Position numbers and translations under genes: made by a program. DNA of 64,000 nucleotides, from the NCBI GenBank assembly GCA_030441535.1, contig JAUJFZ010000002.1, positions 248,001 to 312,000 on the forward strand. Reading direction: 5' to 3'. The notes beneath the pieces were generated by a model, which saw nothing but the letters and a program-made list of their open reading frames with translations, was not told where the DNA came from and did not search any database. This DNA is from Betaproteobacteria bacterium LSUCC0117 (GTDB taxonomy: Bacteria; Pseudomonadota; Gammaproteobacteria; Burkholderiales; Burkholderiaceae_C). Positions 10,086-18,402 of this stretch are shown in pieces (position 1 is the first letter of the stretch; every line of letters starts with the position of its first letter).

Positions 10086-11042
10086 TTACTTCTTCTTCAT
10101 GAATTGCGCAACGCCAGAGTCCTTAGCGAACTTGTCAACGTTTGAAGGCAAGACCAAGAAGCTACCGGTGTCGATACGTGCGTCCACTTTCTTGCCGTTT
10201 GCCGCAGCGATGGCCGTCTCAACGCCAACGGCGCCGATCTTGGCCAACATCTGTGCTGCGTTGGCTTGTTGCCAGCCGTCTTTCATCATGTCCAAGCCAC
10301 CGGGTGAACCGTCGAAGCCGGCGATCTTGATGCTGCCAGCCTTATAGCCTTGTGACAGCATAGCCGCCTTGGCACCCAATGCGCCGCCGTCCCATGCGTT
10401 GGCAATGACCTTGGCGTTGGGGTTGGCACGTAATGCGGCCTCAACACCATTTTGAGCCATGGTTTGGTCCCATGTGGTGGGGACTTCAACGACTTTCACA
10501 CCTTTGACATTTTGGTTCAATCCGTCCAAAAAGCCTTGCTTGCGCTCACGGCCGGTTGATTGACCTTGGTCGCCAGTCACGTAGATCACGGTGTCGCCTG
10601 ACTTCACTTGTGAAGCCGTCCACTTGCCTTGAACATTGGCAGCCTTGATGTTGTCGGTTGCAACGTAGCTGGTGATGTCGGCGCCTGTGATGCCCGTGTC
10701 AACTGCGACCACAGGAATGCCAGCCTTCATCGCTTTGGTGATGGCGGGTGCAATACCGGCACTGTCAACTGGGGCGATCGCGATCGCGTTGACTTTGCGG
10801 GTGATCATGTCTTCAACGATCGCCAATTGGCTGGACAGCGCGCCTTTTTCGGCGGCCAGCTGAATGAACTTCACCCCCGCCTTTTTGGCTGCGTCAGCGG
10901 CGCCGCCGTTGATCAGTGTCCAGCCTTCGTTGGTGTTGCCGTTGGTGATGTAGGCGATGGTGGTCTCAGCGTGGGCGACGGCCATGGCACCGCAAGCAGC
11001 GGCGATCAGGGCCAAGCGGCCGAATGTGCGTTTGATACTCAT
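10086..11042 (-). CDS. frcB: Sugar ABC transporter substrate-binding protein, FrcB-like
   Basis: Periplasmic type-1 (ribose/fructose-like) binding protein, 318 residues. The signal peptide covers residues 1-25 and ends AHA before ETTIAYITN. Characteristic segments are NGNTNEGW, DMITRKVNAIAIAPVDSAG, IPVVAVDTGI and IKIAGFDGSPGGLDMM. GGAGA lies six bases before the ATG at 11042. It is first in frcB-frcC-fructokinase and is divergent from frcA, so the ATPase is on the opposite transcript. Fructose specificity is inferred from the linked fructokinase and ROK regulator. Confidence 0.88.
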   Translation of the reverse strand: MSIKRTFGRLALIAAACGAMAVAHAETTIAYITNGNTNEGWTLINGGAADAAKKAGVKFIQLAAEKGALSSQLAIVEDMITRKVNAIAIAPVDSAGIAPAITKAMKAGIPVVAVDTGITGADITSYVATDNIKAANVQGKWTASQVKSGDTVIYVTGDQGQSTGRERKQGFLDGLNQNVKGVKVVEVPTTWDQTMAQNGVEAALRANPNAKVIANAWDGGALGAKAAMLSQGYKAGSIKIAGFDGSPGGLDMMKDGWQQANAAQMLAKIGAVGVETAIAAANGKKVDARIDTGSFLVLPSNVDKFAKDSGVAQFMKKK

Positions 11043-11117
11043 TGAATGTTCTCCAGATATGTTTGCTTGTAGATCCCAACCAGGTGGTCGAGGGGTACAG
11101 CCTTAAAACGGGTGTCG

Positions 11118-11133
11118 CGGTCCGGTTGGACCG
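11118..11133. promoter_or_regulatory. Inverted repeat in the frcB leader region
   Basis: CGGTCC-GGTT-GGACCG is a perfect 6-base-pair inverted repeat about 75 bases upstream of the frcB start in the divergent frcB/frcA gap. It could be an operator or an mRNA hairpin in the frcB leader. No known consensus was recognised. Confidence 0.35.
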
Positions 11134-11193
11134 AAAACGGGGCCTATTTCTGGGCTGTTTTGGATTAAACACGAAAATTCGACTAAATAAACC

Positions 11194-11207
11194 TAGTAGT
11201 TTTACTA
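11194..11207. promoter_or_regulatory. Candidate regulator-binding palindrome between frcB and frcA
   Basis: TAGTA-GTTT-TACTA is a perfect palindrome in the AT-rich centre of the 233-base divergent gap. Two related tracts, ACTAAATA (from about 11182) and ACTAATA (11204-11210), flank and overlap it. The ROK repressor encoded in the same cluster is the obvious candidate ligand. ROK sites vary widely, so this is inference from position. Confidence 0.4.
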
Positions 11208-11275
11208 ATACCGAGGAAAATCTTTTTCGGGCATCCTCGCCAGCTATTGAGAACTAAATTCAAGGAACTACGTCC

Positions 11276-12064
11276 ATGTCTGAGTCAACACCTGTGATTG
11301 CCGTCCAAGGCCTCACCAAGCATTACGGCGGCGTCAAAGCGCTGACAGATGCTGAATTTCGCCTAAACCCAGGCGAGCATGTCGCCATCGTGGGTGACAA
11401 CGGCGCGGGTAAAAGTACCTTCGTCCGCCTGATTACAGGCGTCGAGCAGCCCTCCCGCGGCGATATCCTGATGGACGGCCAGCCCGTTGCATTTGACTCG
11501 CCCCTCGATGCCCGGGAGCAGGGGGTTGAGACCGTCTTTCAAAACCTAGCGCTCGCCGAAGATTTGGATGTGCCCGCCAACATCTTCATGGGGCGAGAGA
11601 TCACGCGCCTGAATTTGGGGCCCCTGTCCATACTGAATCACCGTGCCATGCGCGCGCAATCTGTGGAGATGCTCAGTACCACCGGCGTGAAAATTCAAGA
11701 TTTAAGCGAACCCATGCGCGGCATGTCAGGTGGTCAGCGTCAGTGTGTCGCCATTGCGCGAGCGGCGGGATTTGCGAAAAAGTTGATCATCCTTGACGAA
11801 CCCACCGCAGCGCTGGGTGTTCAAGAGACGGCCCGAGTGGAAGAAATCATTCGCGGATTGAAGGCACGGGGCGTACCGCTGATCATCATCAGCCATAATC
11901 TGCGCCAAGTGTTCGATCTGGTCGACCGCATCTATGTGTTTCGTCAGGGCCGCATCATTTGCAGCCGCTTAAAGTCAGAGACCACACCCGAGGAAATCGT
12001 CGGCCTCATCACCGGTGCCATTGATCCGGCTTCATTGCCGCAAGCGGAAGCCACAACATGCTAA
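11276..12064 (+). CDS. frcA: Sugar ABC transporter ATP-binding protein, FrcA-like
   Basis: Cytoplasmic ATPase of the fructose-type importer, working with FrcB and FrcC. It has 262 residues and a single ABC domain, unlike two-domain RbsA, and this matches rhizobial FrcA. Walker A is GDNGAGKST (40-48), the signature MSGGQ (150-154) and Walker B LIILDEP (170-176), with the switch His in IIISHNLRQV. AAGGA lies nine bases before the ATG. Its TAA overlaps the start of the next gene by seven bases, so it heads a four-gene rightward operon. Confidence 0.9.
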   Translation: MSESTPVIAVQGLTKHYGGVKALTDAEFRLNPGEHVAIVGDNGAGKSTFVRLITGVEQPSRGDILMDGQPVAFDSPLDAREQGVETVFQNLALAEDLDVPANIFMGREITRLNLGPLSILNHRAMRAQSVEMLSTTGVKIQDLSEPMRGMSGGQRQCVAIARAAGFAKKLIILDEPTAALGVQETARVEEIIRGLKARGVPLIIISHNLRQVFDLVDRIYVFRQGRIICSRLKSETTPEEIVGLITGAIDPASLPQAEATTC

Positions 12065-12567
12065 AAGGCATAGATCCTGTTCTCACCCCTGACCTGTTGC
12101 GTGCTTTGGCTGCAATGGGGCATAACGAGTGGGTCGCCCTGGTTGATAGCAATTTCACGGGCGAGCGACTGGCTAAAAACTGTACCTATATCCGCTTGTC
12201 AGGCGTGGATTTGGTGCGTGCCACACAAGCGGTTTTATCGGTCTTGCCATTAGCCGACGACGTTCCGACGCCGGTTGGGTACATGCACCACTGTGGTCAA
12301 GCACCGCAATTCCAAACACCCGTTCAAAAGGCAGCCATCGCTGTCGCTTTGACGCATGGCCTCGCATCAGAAGAGCCGCCACAGACAGTCGCCACAGCAC
12401 CCGATCTCGCCGCAGCCGGCAGGCCCGATGGCGGGACATGGGCACAGGCGATTGAGCGATTTGCTTTCTACCAACAAATGCCAGCCGTTTCAGTGATGAT
12501 TCAGACGGGCGAGATGTCTCCCTATGGTAACGTTCTGCTTTGTAAGGGCCTGGTAAAAGCCGCATGA
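12058..12567 (+). CDS. RbsD/FucU-family sugar mutarotase
   Basis: Likely catalyses interconversion of sugar anomers before phosphorylation. The 169-residue protein starts MLKGIDPVLTPDLLRAL and has MGHNEWVALVDSNF, with the probable catalytic His of the family. It ends with ERFAFYQQM and YGNVLLCKG, closest to FucU-type members. The start overlaps the frcA stop by seven bases. Known family members act on fucose or ribose; here the substrate is probably the sugar carried by FrcBCA, which is inference. A middle stretch around residues 95-130 is less conserved in appearance. Confidence 0.8.
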   Translation: MLKGIDPVLTPDLLRALAAMGHNEWVALVDSNFTGERLAKNCTYIRLSGVDLVRATQAVLSVLPLADDVPTPVGYMHHCGQAPQFQTPVQKAAIAVALTHGLASEEPPQTVATAPDLAAAGRPDGGTWAQAIERFAFYQQMPAVSVMIQTGEMSPYGNVLLCKGLVKAA

Positions 12568-12577
12568 ACGTTCACTG

Positions 12578-13795
12578 ATGACCCCACCGAAAATAATTGT
12601 CGATCAACGCGCAGTCCGCGGCTCGAACCACTCGGGCATGCGCCAGTTCAATGAGCGGATCGTGCTGCAAGCGATTCGCCTCCATGGGCAAATCCCTAAA
12701 GCGGATCTCGCACGTGCCACCCAACTGTCGACACAGACAGTGGCCATCATTGTCAACCGTTTGATGGAGGATGGGCTGCTCATCAAGCAAGCTGCGATTC
12801 GTGGGCGCATTGGTCAACCCTCAATCCCACTGTCACTCAACCCCGACGGGGCGTTTGGCGTGGGTTTGCAGGTAGGACGTCGGAGCTTAGAGGTACTGAT
12901 TACCAACTTCGCCGGTGTGCCCATTTGGACGAAGGAGACCCGTTACGACTACCCGGATCCATCCGGGCTCACGGGGCAAATTGAGGCCAGCCTTAACGCA
13001 GCTCAGCAGTTTTTAGGAGATCGCTGGGCAGCCGTCGTGGGTATTGGGATTGCCGCGCCGCTCTCGATGCACCAATGGGTTGACATCATGGGGAGTCACG
13101 CCAGCGAGGGACTGTCGCGTTGGGTTGATTACGACTTGAAAGCGGCCGTGGCACAGCTCACAGACTTGCCGGTGGCGTTTGCAAAAGACACCATGGCGGC
13201 GTGTCTTGCTGAGCTGTATGAGGGGCATGGTCGAACGACACGCAGTTTCTTGTACGTCTTTGTTGGCACCTTTGTCGGTGGCGGATTGGTACTTGACGGT
13301 CAGCTGGTGGGCGGGCCCCGCGGTAACGCTGGTGCGATTGGATCGCTGCCGACTGCGATCGCACACGATGCGATGCCGCATCAGTTACTTGAGGTGGCAT
13401 CCGGTTGGCAACTGGAACAGGCGCTGATGGCCGCAGGTCTATCGCCTGCGTTGGTTCATGACGATGCGGTGCTCACCCGTGCCCCCAAAGATCTGACCGA
13501 TGCCTGGTTGTCCACCGCCAGCCGTGCACTGGCGATGACTGCGGCCAGCGCCGCTGCCTTCATGGATCTGGATGCGGTCATCATCGATGGCTCATTAGGG
13601 CGCCCATTGATTGAAGCCCTGATCAAACAAACGGAGGCCAGCATGGCGACATACCGTTTTGATGGCATGCATCAACCGCAGTTGATGTCTGGTCAAGTGG
13701 GGCCGCACGCGCGCGCGATCGGCGGTTCACTGATCCCATTACACGGACAGTTTTTCCCCAACAAAGACGTGGTGTTGAAGCAGGACGCCGAATGA
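12578..13795 (+). CDS. ROK-family transcriptional regulator, FrcR-like
   Basis: Probable sugar-responsive repressor of the frc genes. Residues about 20-75 hold a winged helix-turn-helix (IPKADLARATQLSTQT, then VNRLMEDGLL), followed by a ROK sugar-kinase-like domain. The usual ROK zinc motif with its CxCGxxGC cysteines is absent: the equivalent stretch reads GGPRGNAGAIGSLPT. This suggests a subfamily without the structural zinc. It begins ten bases after the mutarotase gene without a clear ribosome site, so coupling is likely. Its TGA overlaps the next ATG (ATGA). Confidence 0.85.
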   Translation: MTPPKIIVDQRAVRGSNHSGMRQFNERIVLQAIRLHGQIPKADLARATQLSTQTVAIIVNRLMEDGLLIKQAAIRGRIGQPSIPLSLNPDGAFGVGLQVGRRSLEVLITNFAGVPIWTKETRYDYPDPSGLTGQIEASLNAAQQFLGDRWAAVVGIGIAAPLSMHQWVDIMGSHASEGLSRWVDYDLKAAVAQLTDLPVAFAKDTMAACLAELYEGHGRTTRSFLYVFVGTFVGGGLVLDGQLVGGPRGNAGAIGSLPTAIAHDAMPHQLLEVASGWQLEQALMAAGLSPALVHDDAVLTRAPKDLTDAWLSTASRALAMTAASAAAFMDLDAVIIDGSLGRPLIEALIKQTEASMATYRFDGMHQPQLMSGQVGPHARAIGGSLIPLHGQFFPNKDVVLKQDAE

Positions 13796-14460
13796 AGCTT
13801 TACATTGACTCCGCCGACGTTGCCAGTTGGCGTCTCCCTCCGGGTGCACCGCGTGTATCGGGCGTGACGACCAACCCCAGTTTGGTGCATCAAGCGGGCT
13901 TGTCTGTCGATCTTACGGGCTATCGGTTGTTGATCAACGAGGCAGTGGCGCATGACTTCTCTGAGGTCATGTTGCAAGTGCCTACCAGCGATGCGGTTGA
14001 AAACGCGCAGCTGGTGGCCACCCTCAACGAGCAGGCGCAATCCTGTCAAGTCAAGCTCACGATCAAATTGCCATGTGACCCGCGCTGGACCGAATCGATT
14101 GAGGCGGTCCAACAACTGGGCTTACCGATTTTGTTAACAGGCTTGTCGAACCCGCTGCAATTGCTCTGGGCTACAGAAAAGCGGGCCCAATGGGTGGCGC
14201 CCTATGTCGGACGATTGGATGCGGCAGGTCGCGATGTTTGGGCCCTGATGCGCGCCTGTGTGCAAGCGCAGGCGACCGGCCCCGGGTTGTTGGCGGCCAG
14301 TGTGAAGTCAGCGGACGTCTTGGCGCAGTTGATGGGGTTGGGTGCCAGCGCCGTGACGCTGCGCCCTGATTTCATTGCCAGTTTGTGCACAGACATGGTC
14401 ACTTTAAACGCGATCGCCCAGTTCGACGCCGATACCCAGGCGAGTTTGGCGAGCCGTTAA
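13792..14460 (+). CDS. Transaldolase-like protein, TalC/fructose-6-phosphate aldolase subfamily
   Basis: Class I aldolase fold of the small transaldolase group (222 residues, against about 215-220 for FSA/TalC). The N-terminus MKLYIDSADV and the SGVTTNPSLV motif are diagnostic. The Schiff-base lysine is probably Lys92 in LTIKLPC. It may move three-carbon units between sugar phosphates, or make or cleave fructose-6-phosphate. The exact reaction cannot be set from sequence. It is the last gene of frcA-mutarotase-ROK-talC, overlapping the ROK gene by four bases, which ties it to fructose metabolism. Confidence 0.8.
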   Translation: MKLYIDSADVASWRLPPGAPRVSGVTTNPSLVHQAGLSVDLTGYRLLINEAVAHDFSEVMLQVPTSDAVENAQLVATLNEQAQSCQVKLTIKLPCDPRWTESIEAVQQLGLPILLTGLSNPLQLLWATEKRAQWVAPYVGRLDAAGRDVWALMRACVQAQATGPGLLAASVKSADVLAQLMGLGASAVTLRPDFIASLCTDMVTLNAIAQFDADTQASLASR

Positions 14461-14465
14461 ACGGG

Positions 14466-14822
14466 CTAGCCCAGCGTTTGCTTCAATAAGGCGATGTTGC
14501 GTGATGCGGTGTGCTGCAACGTCGCCTCAGCGTCGTCTGCCTTTTGATTCACTTTCGCTTGATCGCCAATTTTTTCGCAAGCGGCTTGCAGTCCGCTCAA
14601 GCCCAATAGGCCGGCCGCACCTTTGACCTTGTGGGCTTGAGAGACGATCTTATCCCAGTCGTTTTGCTGCAGATGCGAAATCAATTGCGAAAGATCAGAT
14701 TTAGTGTTGCGTGCCAGCGAATCGAGCATACGTTTATAGGCGTCGAGACCCACCAGATAAACCATCACATCAACAACCGATTGCGAGATCAGGTTACCGA
14801 GCTCTGGCGTCATATCACTCAT
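14466..14822 (-). CDS. Stand-alone Hpt (histidine phosphotransfer) protein
   Basis: Small phosphorelay protein of 118 residues. The Hpt motif SQAHKVKGAAGLLGL carries the phospho-accepting His64. No kinase, receiver or DNA-binding domain is attached, so it must relay between partners encoded elsewhere. Its ATG at 14822 overlaps the TGA of the DEAD-box helicase gene (ATGA), implying coupled translation. It is convergent with the talC gene, six bases away. Which sensor and regulator it serves is unknown. Confidence 0.85.
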   Translation of the reverse strand: MSDMTPELGNLISQSVVDVMVYLVGLDAYKRMLDSLARNTKSDLSQLISHLQQNDWDKIVSQAHKVKGAAGLLGLSGLQAACEKIGDQAKVNQKADDAEATLQHTASRNIALLKQTLG

Positions 14823-16105
14823 CTGTCGGCTCCTTTAGCCTGAGAGGCGGCTCGGGCTTTATCCTTTTTGCTTGGCCGCTTACCTTTGATGCCCCCGGTA
14901 CCACCCCGAGCCGCATCGACGTCAGTCGGCGCAATCGACGTTGCTGCCGCACTGAGTACTGCCGGGGTGAACGGGAAGTTAGACAGTAACTCCCGTGCAA
15001 TCGTTAGGTTACAACGTTTCTCAATTAACTTGAAGTGCGGCGCAGTTTCAGGTGTAACGAAGCTAACAGCCACACCAACTTGCCCGCCGCGCGCAGTGCG
15101 CCCAATGCGGTGCGTGTAGTCAGCTGGGGAGCGGGGTAAGTCGTAATTCACCACAGCAGGTAGGTTTGCGATATCGATGCCACGGGCTGCGAGGTCGGTG
15201 GTGATCAACACGTCCCATCGGCCGTCTTTGAAGTCTTGCAAACGTTCGGTGCGTTGCCCTTGTGTGAGGCCACCGTGAAAGGGTGTCGCATAGATTTTTT
15301 TTGCGTACAACTTATCAGCCAAATGCTCGGCGTTGTATTTCGAAGCGACAAATACCAATACCTGTGACCATCCATTGGTCGATATCAAGTGGCGCAATGC
15401 ACTGGTACGTTGGCCCGTGTTCAGCTGGATCACACGCTGGGTAATGGCGGGTTGCGGGTTGGTACTTTCAGCTAACGCGACATCGGTGGGCTGCTGGAGA
15501 TGCGTCGACTTGAATGCCAGCAATGCCGGCGAATTCGTAGCCGATAGCAACCAAGTTTGTGGCTTGGTCTTGAGCGCGGTGATCACTTGCATGAACTCGT
15601 CGGCGAAGCTGCCATCCAGCAAGCGATCAGCCTCATCAACGATCAGGTGGGTGACGCCGTCAAGCTGCACCGCGTTTTTCGCTATCAAATCCAGTAAGCG
15701 ACCTGGTGTCGCCACCAAAATATCAACGCCACCGCGCAGGCGGAGCATTTGCGGGTTAATCGATACCCCACCAAACACCGCCGCTGTTTTGGGTGCGCGC
15801 GCTTGTTGGGCGCGCATGGCATTCACCAAACCGTGCATGACCGCCGCGACTTGGGCTGCCAACTCGCGCGTGGGTACCAACACCAGTGCCCCACCGCGCT
15901 GGAGTCGCCCTTCACACCAGTGCTGGATGAGTGGCAGTGTGTAGGCCAGTGTTTTGCCCGAGCCCGTAGGCGCTTGTACGTGGCCATCGATACCCGCCAG
16001 CATCGCGGGGATGGTTTGACGCTGCACCTCGGTGGCGACGGTGAAGTTGAGCCCTGCGACCGCGCTCTTTAAAGCGGGGTCAATTGGGAATGATGCAAAG
16101 GCCAT
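14819..16105 (-). CDS. DEAD-box ATP-dependent RNA helicase, RhlE-like
   Basis: Cytoplasmic RNA helicase, probably in ribosome assembly or mRNA turnover. I use ATG at 16105 (MAFASFPID), with AAGGA five bases before it, giving 428 residues; the longer frame runs back into the neighbouring gene. Motifs in order: Q-motif region, APTGSGKT, PTRELAAQ, TPGRLLDL, VDEADRLLD, LLSATNS, TTDLAARGIDI and HRIGRTARGG. The C-terminus is Lys/Arg-rich, typical of RhlE-type tails. It lies seven bases after the FAD oxidoreductase gene and overlaps the Hpt gene. Confidence 0.92.
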   Translation of the reverse strand: MAFASFPIDPALKSAVAGLNFTVATEVQRQTIPAMLAGIDGHVQAPTGSGKTLAYTLPLIQHWCEGRLQRGGALVLVPTRELAAQVAAVMHGLVNAMRAQQARAPKTAAVFGGVSINPQMLRLRGGVDILVATPGRLLDLIAKNAVQLDGVTHLIVDEADRLLDGSFADEFMQVITALKTKPQTWLLSATNSPALLAFKSTHLQQPTDVALAESTNPQPAITQRVIQLNTGQRTSALRHLISTNGWSQVLVFVASKYNAEHLADKLYAKKIYATPFHGGLTQGQRTERLQDFKDGRWDVLITTDLAARGIDIANLPAVVNYDLPRSPADYTHRIGRTARGGQVGVAVSFVTPETAPHFKLIEKRCNLTIARELLSNFPFTPAVLSAAATSIAPTDVDAARGGTGGIKGKRPSKKDKARAASQAKGADR

Positions 16106-16112
16106 AGGGTCC

Positions 16113-17930
16113 TTATTGAAACGAAGCCGCGACGGCCTCGGCAACTTTGATGCCGTCGACGCCCGCAGAAAGAATGCCACCCGCAAAGCCTGCCCCCTCA
16201 CCGGCCGGAAAGAGACCGGCGGTGTTGGTGCTTTGGCCATCGGCGTTGCGCTGGATGCGCAGTGGTGAGGAGGTTCGGGTCTCGACCCCGGTCATCACCG
16301 CATCCGCCATGTCGAACCCTTTAATTTGTTTGCCAAACGCCGGTAAGGCTTCACGCATCGCGAGAACCGCGAAGCTGGGCAGGACATCAGACAGTTGGCC
16401 TAATTTCACACCGGGTTTGTAGCTGGGCAGCACAGAACCGAATTGTTGAGACGGGCGATCGGCCAAGAAATCACCCACCAGTTGCCCAGGCGCATGGTAA
16501 TTGTGTCCGCCCACCTCAAAGGCGCGTCGCTCCAGGCGACGCTGAAGCACAATGGCTGCCAGCGGATGGGTTTCGCCCTTGGCCCGGCAGGCGCTGTCTT
16601 GAGCTGCCAGCTGGGGCCCCAAGGTGTCGCCAAAGGCCGCTTGCCAATCGGTCGCATCGTGTGGGGCGTCGTTGGCATCGATACCCACCACAATGCCAGC
16701 GTTCGCATTGCGCTCGTTGCGGGAATATTGGCTCATGCCGTTGGTCACGACATGACCGGGTTCAGAGGTGGCAGCGACGACTGTGCCGCCAGGGCACATG
16801 CAAAAACTGTAGACGGCGCGGCCATTCTGCGCATGGTGCACCAGCTTGTAATCAGCAGCACCGAGCAGCCCGTTGCCCGTGTGTTTACCCCAGCGAGCCG
16901 CATCAATCAAGCTCTGGGGGTGCTCAATGCGTACGCCAATCGAGAGGGGCTTGGCCTGCATATCGACTCCTCTGGCATGCAACATGGCGAAGGTGTCGCG
17001 TGCACTGTGCCCAAGCGCGATGACGACCCGCTTGGCGGCGACAGTCCGGGTGGTTTGGGTGGCCAAGTCAGTGACAACCACGCCGGTGACCCGTTGTTGG
17101 TGGGGGCGCTGATCGGTACCCGCCCCGGCGGCGACCAACAGGTCGTCAACGCGCTGCCCAAAGCGAATGTCACCACCCAGTTTCAAGATGGTTTCACGCA
17201 TGTGCTCTACCACCTTCACCAATTTGAAAGTGCCAATGTGTGGGTGCGCCATGTACATGATTTCAGGCGGTGCGCCAGCGTCCACAAACTCTTGCATCAC
17301 TTTCCGACCCAGGTGCCGGGGGTCTTTGATTTGGCTGTAAAGCTTCCCGTCTGAGAAAAGACCCGCGCCCCCTTCGCCAAATTGCACGTTACTTTCGGGA
17401 TTCAGCACCGATTTACGCCACAACATCCAAGTGTCTTTGGTGCGTTGGCGAACGGGCTGGCCTCGCTCAAAAACGATCGGTCGCAGGCCCATTTGCGCCA
17501 GCGCCAATGCGGTGAACAGACCGCAGGGGCCAAAGCCAATCACGATGGGGCGATCGATCTCGGCTGCAGGTGCAGGCACCGCTGGCGGACGCCACTCCGT
17601 GTCAGGCGTGGCCGCGATGTGTGGGTGCTTGGCGAAAGTCGCCAACAGTTGGGTGGCTAAGTCGGGGTCATGCAAATCAACATCCACGATGTAGACCGCC
17701 AATATGTCGGCCTTGCGGGCGTCAAAACTGCGCTTGTAAACGTGGAGGTGCGCGATGGCGCCAGGGTCAATTTGCAGCCGTTGACTGGCCAGTGCGGTGA
17801 GCGCTGCGATCGGGTGTGCGATTGGCGCGCGGTCGGCATCGGTTTCAGTTGGTGCGTCCGCGGCTCGGCGCTTATCGACGGGGACCTCGGCAAGGTCTAG
17901 TTTAAGTTCGGTGAGGCGCAAGCTGGGCAT
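16113..17930 (-). CDS. FAD-dependent oxidoreductase, COG2509 type
   Basis: Flavoprotein of uncertain reaction. The ATG at 17930 (MPSLRLTELKL) is preceded by AGGA; an upstream extension would run into rnpB and is rejected. The 605-residue protein has an N-terminal domain of about 140 residues, then the dinucleotide-binding IGFGPCGLFTALAL with FERG about 20 residues later. NVQFGEGGAGLFSDGKLYSQ and the C-terminal FPAGEGAGFAGGILSAG are hallmarks of the COG2509 group of uncharacterised FAD dehydrogenases. It is divergent from rnpB. Confidence 0.85.
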   Translation of the reverse strand: MPSLRLTELKLDLAEVPVDKRRAADAPTETDADRAPIAHPIAALTALASQRLQIDPGAIAHLHVYKRSFDARKADILAVYIVDVDLHDPDLATQLLATFAKHPHIAATPDTEWRPPAVPAPAAEIDRPIVIGFGPCGLFTALALAQMGLRPIVFERGQPVRQRTKDTWMLWRKSVLNPESNVQFGEGGAGLFSDGKLYSQIKDPRHLGRKVMQEFVDAGAPPEIMYMAHPHIGTFKLVKVVEHMRETILKLGGDIRFGQRVDDLLVAAGAGTDQRPHQQRVTGVVVTDLATQTTRTVAAKRVVIALGHSARDTFAMLHARGVDMQAKPLSIGVRIEHPQSLIDAARWGKHTGNGLLGAADYKLVHHAQNGRAVYSFCMCPGGTVVAATSEPGHVVTNGMSQYSRNERNANAGIVVGIDANDAPHDATDWQAAFGDTLGPQLAAQDSACRAKGETHPLAAIVLQRRLERRAFEVGGHNYHAPGQLVGDFLADRPSQQFGSVLPSYKPGVKLGQLSDVLPSFAVLAMREALPAFGKQIKGFDMADAVMTGVETRTSSPLRIQRNADGQSTNTAGLFPAGEGAGFAGGILSAGVDGIKVAEAVAASFQ

Positions 17931-17950
17931 GGGTGTCCTGTGGGGGCTCG

Positions 17951-17981
17951 TTGTTATCAAGCAAAAGGAATGACGTATTAT
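17951..17981 (+). promoter_or_regulatory. Probable rnpB promoter
   Basis: A -10-like TATTAT lies at 17976-17981, about eight bases before the expected 5' end of RNase P RNA. Upstream, TTGTTA (17951-17956, spacer 19) or TTATCA (17954-17959, spacer 16) could serve as -35. The position is right for a sigma-70 promoter but the match is moderate. Confidence 0.45.
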
Positions 17982-17988
17982 CCACGGG

Positions 17989-18341
17989 TGGAGCCAGCTA
18001 GGCCGTCGCTGGTGCATGGTGTCGAAAGACCGCACTGGAGGAACGTCCGGACTGCACAGGGAAGCGTAGGAGGTAACACCTCCGCACCGATCGCCGAAAG
18101 GTCTAAGGTGACGATTAGAGCAACAGAGACGAGCCGCTTAAGTGCGGGTGAAACGGGCAATCTCTACGCGCAGCAATACCAAATAGGCCAACCCGTGAGG
18201 CATTGCCTTGCAACTTGCGTCCCGCAGGTCGTTGGCGGGTAGGTAGCACCGAGCCGCTTGGGTGACCAGCGGCCCAGATGAATGACGGTCACGGTTGGGG
18301 AAACCCAGCTGCACAAAATCCGGCGTATCGGCTGGCTTCAC
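17989..18341 (+). ncRNA. rnpB: RNase P RNA, bacterial class A
   Basis: Catalytic RNA of RNase P, which matures tRNA 5' ends. The conserved core GGAGGAACGTCCGGACT is at 18037-18053 and AGATGAATGACGGTCACG at 18276-18293; the two together form helix P4 and its joints. Helix P1 pairs AGCCAGC (17992-17998) with GCTGGCT (18331-18337). GGGTGAAACGG and the terminal AAAATCCGGCGTATCGG are also typical. Exact ends are estimated from P1. A short T-rich stretch follows (about 18344). Confidence 0.96.
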
Positions 18342-18402
18342 ACTTTTACATTGTTAGCGGCGCAGATCTGAAGAGCGTCATGAGATACAGCGAGCGAATG
18401 CC

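Noticed and set aside
12565..12574. Perfect palindrome TGAACGTTCA at the mutarotase/ROK junction
   Set aside because: Ten bases is short, it overlaps the stop codon and there is no promoter-like context; likely chance.
16443..17354. 303-residue plus-strand frame
   Set aside because: It lies fully antisense to the FAD oxidoreductase, whose motifs and start are clear.
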